A DNA stretch of 64,000 nucleotides, taken from assembly GCA_036560485.1 (NCBI GenBank), contig DATBRC010000054.1:62001-126000 (forward strand). The letters are read 5' to 3'. Below are positions 17,298 through 25,785 of this stretch, one piece after another. Made by a program: the position numbers and the translations under genes. Under the pieces are notes generated by a model, which saw only the letters and a program-made list of their open reading frames with translations, searched no databases and was not told the origin of the DNA. Positions within the stretch are counted from its first letter, which is position 1; each line of letters opens with the position of its first letter. The DNA is from DATBRC01 sp036560485. GTDB lineage: Bacteria; Pseudomonadota; Gammaproteobacteria; Burkholderiales; Burkholderiaceae_D.

Positions 17298-17789
17298 ATG
17301 GATCCGTTAATCTCATCTTCTCGTTCTATTACACTTCGCTTTTTAGCTGAACCTACCGATGTCAACTTCGGAGGCAAGGTGCATGGCGGTGCCGTCATGA
17401 AATGGATCGACCAGGCAGGCTATGCATGCGCGGTCGGCTGGAGCGGTTACTACTGCGTCACTGTTTATATAGGCGGGATTCGGTTTTACAAGCCGATTTT
17501 TATAGGCCAGATTGTGGAAGTCAAAGCCACAGTGGCGCATACCGGAAATTCCAGTATCCATATTGCAGTCGATGTATCGGCGACCGACCCGAAGACGAGC
17601 GTGTCGAAAAAAACGACAAGGTGTTTGATCGTGTTTGTCGCAATTGATGAGTCCGGCGACACCATACAAGTCCCGACGTTGGATCCTGTCTCAGATGCAG
17701 ATCTGAAATTGCAAAAATATGCTTTGCACATGGCCGATCATAGAAAAAAGCAGGAAGAAGGTTTCTTGGAAATCGACGAAAAAAATTAG
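17298..17789 (+). CDS. Acyl-CoA thioesterase, hotdog fold (YciA/BACH-like)
   Basis: This 163-residue cytoplasmic protein belongs to the acyl-CoA hydrolase hotdog family: FLAEPTDVNFGGKVHGGAVM contains the NxxGxVHGG active-site turn and is followed by KWIDQAGYACAVGWSG. Family members hydrolyse acyl-CoAs to free acid and CoA. An upstream GTG-initiated extension is possible from 17235, but I prefer the ATG at 17298 because GAGAG precedes it and it gives the usual family length. Its position behind the transporter genes suggests CoA handling in the same catabolic route. Confidence 0.78.
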   Translation: MDPLISSSRSITLRFLAEPTDVNFGGKVHGGAVMKWIDQAGYACAVGWSGYYCVTVYIGGIRFYKPIFIGQIVEVKATVAHTGNSSIHIAVDVSATDPKTSVSKKTTRCLIVFVAIDESGDTIQVPTLDPVSDADLKLQKYALHMADHRKKQEEGFLEIDEKN

Positions 17790-17834
17790 GGTAAGCCGAG
17801 AAGAATCGGAATATAACTACAAGGAGATAATCTT

Positions 17835-18425
17835 ATGTTACATATAATCGATAACGACAAAATGATCCAGGATTCAATCTCACTCCTGGCTGCGTCACAT
17901 TCAATTTCGGTCGCTAACTACGATAGCTGTGATGCGTTCCTTGCTGAAATTAACAAGGCGCGTTGCGCCGACCCTCAGGGTGAATGCATTTTGCTCGACG
18001 TGCAAGCTCCGATCAAGAGCGGTGTTGCATTGTTTTACGCATTAACACTGCGTGATTTGATGCAGCGCTTTCCGGTGATTTTGATGATGGATCGAGGCCA
18101 TACCTCAATGGCAATCGACATGCTTAAGCAAGATGCTTTCGGTTTTTTTGAGAAACCAATTAACCTTCATGAATTAATCAATCAAGTAAAAAAAGGGATG
18201 GCATCTTCGTGTGCGGAAAGGGTTATGCATGAGATGCAATCCAAGTTGGGAGCATTATCGGAACGTGAGAAGCAAGTTCTCGATTTGATCCTCGCGGGAA
18301 ACATGAATAAAGTGATCGGCGAAAAACTTGGCATCAGCACTCGGACCGTAGAAGTACATCGCTCCCATATCTTCAATAAGACAAAAGTAAGAAATGCGAT
18401 TGAATTGGCCCGCATATTCAAATAA
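17835..18425 (+). CDS. FixJ-like response regulator (REC + LuxR-type HTH)
   Basis: This 196-residue regulator has a receiver domain (about 1-120; acidic DND at 6-8, phosphoacceptor Asp55 in ILLDVQAP, Lys in FFEKP) and a C-terminal LuxR/FixJ helix-turn-helix (LSEREKQVLDLILAG ... GISTRTVEVHRSHIFNK). AAGGAGAT gives a strong ribosome binding site. No histidine kinase gene is adjacent, so it is an orphan regulator. The usual threonine/serine switch position reads ILMMDRGHTS, slightly changed from the FixJ consensus. Confidence 0.85.
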   Translation: MLHIIDNDKMIQDSISLLAASHSISVANYDSCDAFLAEINKARCADPQGECILLDVQAPIKSGVALFYALTLRDLMQRFPVILMMDRGHTSMAIDMLKQDAFGFFEKPINLHELINQVKKGMASSCAERVMHEMQSKLGALSEREKQVLDLILAGNMNKVIGEKLGISTRTVEVHRSHIFNKTKVRNAIELARIFK

Positions 18426-18585
18426 AGGAGGCGTGCCTGGCATTTCCATCTCACTGCAAGCATAGAAAAAAAGGCGATACGACGTAAGCGAGATATTCCA
18501 ATAGACAAATATGACCGGTGCTTTTGCATCGGTAAGCCGCTCTTCAAAAAAACAATCCGAGTGGGCAAGCAAAAAGGAGAAAATC

Positions 18586-20193
18586 ATGAACTTGCGCAGC
18601 ATGTATATCGGAACACGCCTTGGTTTAGGCTTTGGGATCCTCCTGACAATTCTAGTCGTCATGGTCGGCATGAATATTTATTTAAGCAACCGAAATAAGG
18701 CAGCATTGATCAACGATATCAACTCGGTTAACACCAAAATATTATTAGCAACATCGATGAAAAATGCGCTGCTTGAAGGTGGAATCGCCATGCGTAATAT
18801 TGGCATTCAAGCAGAAGTCGACAGTATGCAGAAAGAAGACATCAAGGCAAATGCACAACGTGCCCGTTATGCTGAAATGCGCAATCAGCTGATCAGCACC
18901 GGATTGACTGAAGCAGAAAAAAACATCGTTACGGACATCAATCTTCTTGACGAAAAAGTCGCTATCTCACTAAAGGAAGCAACCGGCCAGGCGCTTGCAT
19001 TCAATAGCGAAGGCGCGGCAAAGATCATTTCTTCGCGCATTGATCCACTGAATCAAAAAATGTTTTCCGAAATTAACAAGCTGGTGGAATTGCAACTGGC
19101 AGCAGCGCGCGACGTGCTTTCACAATCTGTGGCTTCAGATCAAAAATTGCGAAACGTTCTTTTGCTATTGAGCGCCATTGCATTGTGCACCGGTATTGCA
19201 TTCGCATGGGTCATTACACTGAGTATTACTAGACCTTTACACGATGCCGGTGCGATTGCCAAGAAGGTCGCGTCCGGCGAACTGACGTCACAAGAACGCG
19301 ACCCTAACCATGATGAAATCAGCGCACTGCTGAATTCCCTTCAAGACATGAGTAACAGCTTGCGCACCATAGTCAGCGAGGTTAGTTTCGGAGCATGTTC
19401 GATTGCCGACGCATCACGGCAAATTGCAGATGGAAACGCCAACTTATCTGCTCGCACCGAATCCCAGGCGAGTTCTTTGGAGCAAACTGCCGCGTCGATG
19501 GAACAGTTGACCAATACGGTCAAACAAAATGCCGAGAATGCGCGGCAGGCTAACCATTTAGTGGTTTCCGCGTCCAATTTCGCAGTCAAAGGCGGACAGG
19601 TCGTGTCCCAGGTCGTCACGACGATGGGATCAATCCAGGATAGCTCGCGCAAGATTGTCGATATCATCGGTGTCATCGATGGCATTGCGTTCCAAACCAA
19701 TATCCTCGCATTGAATGCGGCGGTGGAAGCAGCGCGTGCGGGTGAACAGGGGCGCGGCTTTGCGGTGGTTGCAGCAGAAGTACGCAACCTGGCGCAACGT
19801 TCGGCCAGTGCCGCCAAGGAAATCAAAGCGCTGATCGACGACTCGGTCGACAAGGTCAATGCCGGCGGCAAGCTGGTCGATGAGGCCGGCGACACGATGA
19901 ATCAGATCGTCGCGTCGGTCAAACATGTGGCCGATATCATGAGCGAGATTACGTCAGCCAGCCAAGAGCAAAGCCATGGCATCGAAGAAGTGAATAATGC
20001 GATTGCGCAAATGGATGAAATGACGCAGCAGAATGCCGCATTGGTGGAGCAAGCTGCAGCGGCGGCCGAAAGTATGCAGCTTCAAGCTTCATCTCTGAAA
20101 AAAACCGTCTCCATCTTCAAGTTCGATAATGAATCCACGCTGGTGGAACCAATGTCGGCTCCTCTTCTTTCAACAGAACTACTAGACTGGTGA
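18586..20193 (+). CDS. Methyl-accepting chemotaxis protein (4HB-type)
   Basis: This 535-residue chemoreceptor has a first membrane segment (LGLGFGILLTILVVMVGMNIY), a periplasmic four-helix-bundle sensor of about 150 residues, a second membrane segment (LLLLSAIALCTGIAFAWVI), a HAMP domain and the signalling coiled coil with the conserved hairpin tip IAFQTNILALNAAVEAARAG. The start at 18586 has AAGGAG before it; an upstream frame extension is unlikely. There is no C-terminal NWETF-like CheR tether. It stands next to a LivK-like binding protein gene and a uptake cluster, so chemotaxis to the same nutrient is plausible but not shown. Confidence 0.92.
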   Translation: MNLRSMYIGTRLGLGFGILLTILVVMVGMNIYLSNRNKAALINDINSVNTKILLATSMKNALLEGGIAMRNIGIQAEVDSMQKEDIKANAQRARYAEMRNQLISTGLTEAEKNIVTDINLLDEKVAISLKEATGQALAFNSEGAAKIISSRIDPLNQKMFSEINKLVELQLAAARDVLSQSVASDQKLRNVLLLLSAIALCTGIAFAWVITLSITRPLHDAGAIAKKVASGELTSQERDPNHDEISALLNSLQDMSNSLRTIVSEVSFGACSIADASRQIADGNANLSARTESQASSLEQTAASMEQLTNTVKQNAENARQANHLVVSASNFAVKGGQVVSQVVTTMGSIQDSSRKIVDIIGVIDGIAFQTNILALNAAVEAARAGEQGRGFAVVAAEVRNLAQRSASAAKEIKALIDDSVDKVNAGGKLVDEAGDTMNQIVASVKHVADIMSEITSASQEQSHGIEEVNNAIAQMDEMTQQNAALVEQAAAAAESMQLQASSLKKTVSIFKFDNESTLVEPMSAPLLSTELLDW

Positions 20194-20570
20194 TGAACCT
20201 AATGTTTCTGCCGTTCTCCGGAGAGTATGAGTTGTTCACATTGGTAATAAATCGACGCAGATTTGAGCCGTTTAATGGCTGTTCGAACTGCGTTCCCTGA
20301 CATCAAAACCTATCTAGTTGTAATCGCGGAAGCGCATCGTCCACCTCGTTTTGTGTCCGCAGCTGGTGCCTCACTCACCGGACGGCAACGACTTGCTGGA
20401 TTTGATGGCTACTTCAGGGTTCGTAGAACACTCAAGGCCGCGCACGCGTACACCAGAGTTGAACGAGGCCAGTACGCTTGTCTTGTCGAGACCTTCGGAG
20501 ATGCCTAATCCCGCCATTGAGCGGACAGTTTCCAGCAGGCGCTTATAATTTGAGTAAATGAAACTGCAGA
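20194..20570. other. Gene-free interval
   Basis: No supported gene. Short ORFs on both strands here have no recognisable domains or ribosome binding sites. Confidence 0.5.
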
Positions 20571-20604
20571 CGACGCATATTGCAACAACTATCGACGCAA
20601 CCAC

Positions 20605-21178
20605 CAAACCGCGAAGTCAGCAAGGTTCACATGTTGAGAATGTGCCCATTCCAAATCCGGGCCAGTGTTCGGTGAGCCGTTCGGTTCGCGCATGACAAGC
20701 GCTGCATGTATATCGCTTGGAATGCCCTGCAAATAAGGCAGGTAATCATCGACAAAGCCACTGGCCGCAACTGCTGCAAGGCAGTTGCCTTGGGACTGAT
20801 ATCCGCTCCTTCGTTATGGGTTGCGATAACTTGTTCAATTGGAAAACCGCGATCGCGCAAATTCTTCAGCCGCGCAGAAGCGAACTGTGGCCTGATCGCA
20901 CTCACACATACAAGGTCATATCCAGCGTGTACCAATGCATGACAAGCGTCCACAGCACCTGCGATCGCGGGGAGCGTCGACCAGAAATCGTGATCAAAAC
21001 AAACTCGTAGTTGCGCCAATTCATCACCGTCAAGGCGCCGCACTACCCAGCGGTCGAGTGGCCAGTAAGCTAGGCGGTCACGTAAAGCAGGTAGTGTGCC
21101 AAATGCTTTCGCCCACGCATGAGCGTACGCATGGTGATAGCCAAGGAGTACACCATCCGCGTCCAGAGCATCTTGAAC
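20605..21178 (-). pseudogene. HAD-superfamily hydrolase, 5'-truncated and frameshifted
   Basis: The minus strand encodes a HAD phosphatase-like protein: ALDADGVLLGYHHAYAHAW carries the DxDG nucleophile motif with the first Asp context changed, followed by GYDLVCVSAIRPQFASARLKN (motif II region) and SPKATALQQLRPVA (motif III Lys). The natural continuation FVDDYLPYLQGIPSDIHAAL lies in another frame because one base is missing near 20756. No start codon with a ribosome binding site exists; homology begins abruptly near 21178. It is a decayed gene in the tRNA-proximal part of the accessory region. Confidence 0.7.
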
Positions 21179-21189
21179 CAACCTGTAAC

Positions 21190-21480
21190 ATGAAAACCAT
21201 CGTAATCGACGAAAACGGCATGTGCCAGTTAGACGACAAGATTGTTGGCACATTGAAACTTAAACATGTTACAAGCGATGTGCTGGACAAGGCGCATATG
21301 CGGATTGGCGTGCGCAATGAATACGGCAAAATTTACCGGGAAATTGGCGTGAACCGCTTAATGGATTTTCTGAAAGCGGTCGATGTCTTTTGCCATTTTG
21401 GTTTTGTCGAAGAATTCGGCCATGAATATATCCCCCGTGGGCGCTACGATGCCATTTTCACACCGGGATCTGTTCATTGA
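21190..21480 (+). CDS. Hypothetical protein, 96 residues
   Basis: I do not recognise this protein. It begins MKTIVIDENGMCQLDDKIVG and contains HMRIGVRNEYGKIYREIGVN and a His/Phe-rich stretch VFCHFGFVEEFGHEYIPRGRY. It is soluble and has no signal peptide. No clear ribosome binding site precedes the ATG, and the ORF starts only about 12 bases from the truncation edge of the HAD remnant, so a 5' loss is possible. It is followed at 52 bases by the broken diguanylate cyclase. Confidence 0.45.
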   Translation: MKTIVIDENGMCQLDDKIVGTLKLKHVTSDVLDKAHMRIGVRNEYGKIYREIGVNRLMDFLKAVDVFCHFGFVEEFGHEYIPRGRYDAIFTPGSVH

Positions 21481-21531
21481 TTGACAATCTCATTTTGCGC
21501 ACGATATTGCAAGGTTAGGAATCACGATTCG

Positions 21532-22571
21532 ATGCTATCGCTTCTTCATTACATCACAGAAATCACCCGTAATCGGGACCATGCGCTGCTTGACTTTTCA
21601 GTCATTTCAGCCCTGTACCAAATTACGGGCGCTCGCCAAGTTCGTGCGCTCGATATAGTACATATTCAAACGATGCTTTTCATTCAGAAAAAAGTATGGG
21701 TTGAGAACGGTAAGGTAATGTCTTTCGATGATCAAGAGACCGATCCCGATGAGAAAGAGCCGCTTTCGCGATATCCCGTGTTGGTCGATTGCATCCAACA
21801 AAAGAAAAGTGAGGCCGAGGAAGTCCGAGCAGATGGCATGACCATCTCTGGTTGCCGATTTGGTTGAACGACAAGGCTGTGGCCTGTATTCAGTTGGAAA
21901 ATCCAGTCCCTTTTTCAGCGGAAATGCGTCAAGTCATTGACGGCATTTTTCATGTGTATTCGAATTACCAAAGCCTGATCGATTACAGCGAACGCGATTC
22001 GTTGACAGGGCTGTATAACCGCAAAACCTTCGATGAAAATTTCGCCAAGATGGCTTCGATGGTGTCGAATCACGAGTTGCATCGATTGGGCGACCAAGAT
22101 CAAAGACAATCCCACGAAAACATCAAATCGCATTGGCTAGCGGTCGTCGATATTGATCATTTCAAAAAGGTCAACGATCAATTCGGCCATTTATACGGCG
22201 ATGAAGTTTTGCTGCTGGTCGCGAATCTACTGAGGTCATCGTTTCGCACACAAGACAGAATATTTCGTTTCGGCGGCGAGGAATTCGTCATTTTGCTGCG
22301 CTCAACCACACTCGATAGTGCGCAAAAGATATTGGAATGCTTTCGCCGCGCGGTCGAACATTACGATTTCCCGCAAGTTGGCAAAGTCACCGTGAGCCTT
22401 GGATTCGTCAGCATTTCCAGCGAAACGCCAGTGGTCATCCTTGGGCATGCCGATCAGGCATTGTATTACGCCAAGGAACACGGCAGAAATCAGGTATGTT
22501 TTTACGATGACCTGGTCGCCACTGGCCAGTTGCAAGGGCAAAAGACCAACGACAGCGTTGAGTTTTTCTAG
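21532..22571 (+). pseudogene. Diguanylate cyclase (GGDEF) interrupted by a frameshift
   Basis: Two overlapping frames together encode one protein. The first (21532 to about 21845) gives an N-terminal region starting MLSLLHYITEITRNRDHALL. The second (from about 21848) continues LWLPIWLNDKAVACIQLE, a GAF-like core, and then a complete GGDEF domain with SLTGLYNRKTFDEN, VDIDHFKKVNDQFGHLYGDEV and the catalytic loop RFGGEEF. The frame shifts between about 21838 and 21852. If real, the full enzyme cannot be made; a sequencing error would restore it. Family function is cyclic di-GMP synthesis. Confidence 0.75.
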
Positions 22572-22865
22572 AGAGAATGGCTACGCATGATCTAGCAGTT
22601 CACAAACTGACACTCATTGATGCAAAAGCAACGTACTTGCAAATTGTTCTTGGTGTGACGTAACTAGCGCGAAATTATGCGCGACCCGTTACTGTGCATT
22701 GCTGCACTTAATTTTCGCATTCATTCAATCGCAATTTATCGTTGTGACGTGATTGTGACGTGGATTAAAGGGATCCAAATTTTATGCCCTTGAGTGCGAT
22801 TGAGTATAAAATGCGGCAAGCGTTGTAAGTAACTGATTTACTTAAATAAGTTAAATTGCATTACG
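22572..22865. other. Gene-free interval before the tRNA fragment
   Basis: No gene is seen in these 294 bases. The sequence is AT-rich towards 22800-22865 and does not contain the 5' half that an intact tRNA gene would need. Confidence 0.55.
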
Positions 22866-22912
22866 CTCTTTTAATCCGTTGGTCGCAGGTTCGAATCCCG
22901 CACGGCCTACCA
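22866..22912 (+). other. 3' half of a tRNA-Lys(UUU) gene, probable att site
   Basis: The bases from CTCTTTTAATCCG through the T-arm (GGTCGCAGGTTCGAATC) to GGCCTACCA match the anticodon loop, variable region, T-arm, acceptor strand and CCA end of a tRNA-Lys with anticodon TTT. No D-arm or 5' acceptor strand precedes them, and the T-stem has a CCCGC in place of the expected CCTGC. Such 3' tRNA copies are left by tyrosine-recombinase integration into tRNA genes. The intact tRNA gene should lie at the other end of the accessory region, outside this window. Confidence 0.75.
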
Positions 22913-22920
22913 GAAAAATA

Positions 22921-22948
22921 AAGGGCTTAGATGAAAATCTAGGCCCTT
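22921..22948 (-). terminator. Rho-independent terminator hairpin
   Basis: Arms AAGGGCTTAGAT and ATCTAGGCCCTT pair over 12 bases (one G-T) around the loop GAAA. On the minus strand the stem is followed by TTTATTTTTC, so it may serve transcription coming from the EAL-HDOD gene, or it may have followed the original tRNA. Confidence 0.65.
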
Positions 22949-23103
22949 ACTGTTTCAAGGTATTACGTTTTGTCTCGCAGCGTTTTCAAATGCGACAAAA
23001 ATCTTCCGCTTCATCAATCAATTGCTCTCTCGGTTATTAAGACAAAGATTAAGACAAAGTGCTCTTTTCTTTTTATTAGTAGAGTGATGAGTTGCGTACC
23101 ACT

Positions 23104-24378
23104 TCACACAACATGTGAAATGGAATTGCTCCATTCAAAAGCAATCAATTGCAGCATGTAGAATTCTTCACAAGTCATCTGCAGATTCTTGATTGACGTC
23201 AGTATTGTTTCAGCATCTTCAATTTGTTCAGTGCTTTCAACAAATTTCAATAACTGACCATAGTAGCCTTTGCGATAGAGCAGCGCATCGGATACCTCTT
23301 CCACCACAGCTGTCTCTTTAAGAATATCTTCCATTGGCACGCCAAACAACGTGTCCATTAACGACATGATGCCCACCATAAATGCCGTATCTCCGACACT
23401 GCTATTTCCCGCCTTATGTTTATGCGCGATTAGTTCCAGCAATTTTCCGCGGAACGTCGCGAGGATCAGCAATGGTTTCAAAGTTTGACCACTTCTGCTT
23501 GTTGACTCGGCATACAACATGATTTGTAGCCAGCGCTGCAGTTGATTCCGGCCCAATATCATCAACGCTTGCTTCAACGAGTCGATACGGTGACTGCCGA
23601 TTGAAGGGGTGTTCACCAAACGCAGAAGATTCAGTCCAAGTGCAACATCGCGCTTGAGCCCTTGTTCAATTACTGCGCTATCTGCGTCTGAAGTGATCAG
23701 CCCCATCAATTGCATCACAGCCATTTGTGATGGGGAAAGCTTTTTACCGACTACAACGTTGTATTGCGCAAAAAAGTGCCCTTGAAAATAAGTGATGCCT
23801 TGTGCAAAACAGAATGTAAATTGCTCTATTGTTTCAACCTTGTCCGTCAATAATTTTTTACCGTCAAGATTGAATTGCGCAATTAATTTAGGCAACGTCT
23901 GCAAAGGTATAGAGCCAAGATCGAATCTGATAGTATCAATATAAGGCAAGAGTTTCTGCACACTCTCAGCATCGGCGTCCATGACATGGAGCGAAAAACG
24001 AAATCCGATTCCAGTCAGTTCAATAATTCGCGCAATGATTTCAGGCGTCGCTTTTGTATCGCCTGCAATTTCCCAAGTGATTTTGTCATGCGGTAGAGAT
24101 TGAAGTATATCGCCACATAATACATCCGCATCGACCTTGATGAATCCTCGCGCATCTCCAATGATCTTATCGATCCCGAGTTCTGCAAAATGCGCCAACA
24201 CCAAAGCCGTTTCCGACAAATCACTGCGCATTTTGAGCGGATCAATCGGAACATTCCGGATTAATAATTCATAGGCAACCAAATTCTGATTACGGTCCAA
24301 CACTGGCAACCGCGTGACGAACAAGTCCTTGACCGGTAAGGTTTTATGGGTGGGATTAAAGATAACGCTTGCACTCAT
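23104..24378 (-). CDS. EAL-HDOD signalling protein (YuxH/CdgJ-like)
   Basis: This 424-residue cytoplasmic protein has an N-terminal EAL-like domain (about 18-230) and a C-terminal HDOD domain (about 235-400; VALGLNLLRLVNTPS and the LGRNQLQRWLQ segment). The EAL signature is replaced by YELLIRN and other metal-binding acidic residues are not evident (FIKVDAD, IDTIRFDLG), so it is probably a c-di-GMP binder or a protein-interaction module, not a phosphodiesterase. YuxH-type proteins influence motility and biofilm in other proteobacteria. It is a single-gene unit. Confidence 0.85.
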   Translation of the reverse strand: MSASVIFNPTHKTLPVKDLFVTRLPVLDRNQNLVAYELLIRNVPIDPLKMRSDLSETALVLAHFAELGIDKIIGDARGFIKVDADVLCGDILQSLPHDKITWEIAGDTKATPEIIARIIELTGIGFRFSLHVMDADAESVQKLLPYIDTIRFDLGSIPLQTLPKLIAQFNLDGKKLLTDKVETIEQFTFCFAQGITYFQGHFFAQYNVVVGKKLSPSQMAVMQLMGLITSDADSAVIEQGLKRDVALGLNLLRLVNTPSIGSHRIDSLKQALMILGRNQLQRWLQIMLYAESTSRSGQTLKPLLILATFRGKLLELIAHKHKAGNSSVGDTAFMVGIMSLMDTLFGVPMEDILKETAVVEEVSDALLYRKGYYGQLLKFVESTEQIEDAETILTSIKNLQMTCEEFYMLQLIAFEWSNSISHVV

Positions 24379-24509
24379 AATGCATCCTCCAGACCTGCTG
24401 TCTTTGGGGCAAAGTCATCTAAATAACCATGCTGAAGATTGGCATTCAATAAAGCCATGGACAGCACCTATAGCAATTTTGTGTATGGCAAAAATTTATG
24501 CCGTGCTAT

Positions 24510-25751
24510 CTATAAATTAGCCTCGGAAATAATTTTCCACTGGGAGCCATCCTTGGCCCAGTATTGGCGCTTGCGAATCGAATTTTTACTTCTGCCCACC
24601 AGCGATTCTTGCGTAAATGTGCTGACGATCATTTCTTCACTGCCTGGATAGCGGAAGAATGTCATGTTCTTCAATTTAATTGAAATGTTTTTTACACCAG
24701 TCAACAAATGCTGATGCTTGGTAAACCAGACGGATAAATTCTCTCCATGATCTGATTTGAATTGAGACGAGTAATTCGACATCAAGCGGGTCGCATCTTT
24801 ACTTTCCACATCGCGCCGCCACTTGTCCACCAATTTATTGGCGACATTTCGATCAGCATCCCATTGTGTCTTGTTGACGAATTCCACATGATCCGTAATG
24901 ACCACAGGTGTGTTGTTGATTTCTACTGATGCATAGAGTTTGTGCAAATCTGGATTGGTCAACACGACACACCCATCCGACGACAGAGGCGGCCTGCTGT
25001 AACTATCCGATGGCGTGCCATGCAGCCAGATTCCGGAGCCGCTGCGGCCATTCACCTTATCCCACTCATTCGGATAATTAATCGGCAACGCACCTGCGCC
25101 ATAGAAATCTGGAAGCTTCGCGCCGGGCAAACGTTGCGTAATGTAGTACACACCAAGAGGCGTTTTCTGATCGCCTGCCTTCAACTTATTGACGCCTAAT
25201 TTACCTTGGCTAATGTAGTAATCGGTCATGAACTTCAACTGGCCGCCATGATTTTCATAAACATAAAGCCGGGATTTCTTGGCATCGACAATCAATGCGT
25301 ATTTTTGATCGTCACGCAATTGCATCAATGCGCGCGGCATTAAATTCGGATCGGGTTTTTCACGCAGTGACTTGAGCCGCACCATCGCTTCTTCACGCAA
25401 GTTCTTGAGTTTTTCCTCCGGCGCATTGGCCATCGCACCGAAAGTCGTGATCACATGCGTATGCATCAGAAGCAGGTCGCCACGAATCAATTGTCCAAGC
25501 CGAAAAGTGGGATAGGCGGCAACCAATGCATCAGCCTTGCTTTGCGCATCACGTAAATGATTTGCGGCGAGATCTTTGTAAACTTCCAAAAGCATTATTT
25601 CAGGATCAGGTTTGGAAGCAGGCTGGGGTGCCGCATGGACTGAACGCATTTTTGCGATGGAGGGTGTTGCTACCATCCATCCGCTCATGGCAAGCAGCCC
25701 GGACAGAATTGCGGGCAAAACACGTTGCATGGAATGTACCGTTGATTGCAT
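24510..25751 (-). CDS. L,D-transpeptidase (YkuD) with C-terminal NTF2-like domain
   Basis: This 413-residue exported protein carries a signal peptide (VLPAILSGLLAMSGWMVATPSIA), a helical N-terminal region, a YkuD catalytic domain and an SnoaL/NTF2-like C-terminal domain (about residues 290-413). The catalytic motif is HGTPSDSYSRPPLSSDGC, with the nucleophile Cys in SSDGCVVL. It should cross-link peptidoglycan or attach proteins to it. Start chosen at the ATG 25751 (GAG seven bases before it) over a GTG at 25781. The stop of the TPR gene lies 34 bases upstream, so the two are probably one operon and share the NTF2-like module. Confidence 0.88.
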   Translation of the reverse strand: MQSTVHSMQRVLPAILSGLLAMSGWMVATPSIAKMRSVHAAPQPASKPDPEIMLLEVYKDLAANHLRDAQSKADALVAAYPTFRLGQLIRGDLLLMHTHVITTFGAMANAPEEKLKNLREEAMVRLKSLREKPDPNLMPRALMQLRDDQKYALIVDAKKSRLYVYENHGGQLKFMTDYYISQGKLGVNKLKAGDQKTPLGVYYITQRLPGAKLPDFYGAGALPINYPNEWDKVNGRSGSGIWLHGTPSDSYSRPPLSSDGCVVLTNPDLHKLYASVEINNTPVVITDHVEFVNKTQWDADRNVANKLVDKWRRDVESKDATRLMSNYSSQFKSDHGENLSVWFTKHQHLLTGVKNISIKLKNMTFFRYPGSEEMIVSTFTQESLVGRSKNSIRKRQYWAKDGSQWKIISEANL

Positions 25752-25785
25752 AGTTACTCGAAAACACAACACCAAAAACACAACA

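Noticed and set aside
20371..20607. Minus-strand ORF with GLGISEGLDKTSVLASFN
   Set aside because: The segment looks protein-like, but it has no ribosome binding site, no recognisable domain and an unrelated hydrophobic N-terminus. I cannot support it as a gene.
22572..22912. A complete tRNA gene
   Set aside because: Only the 3' half is present. No D-arm, anticodon 5' stem or 5' acceptor strand can be found upstream.
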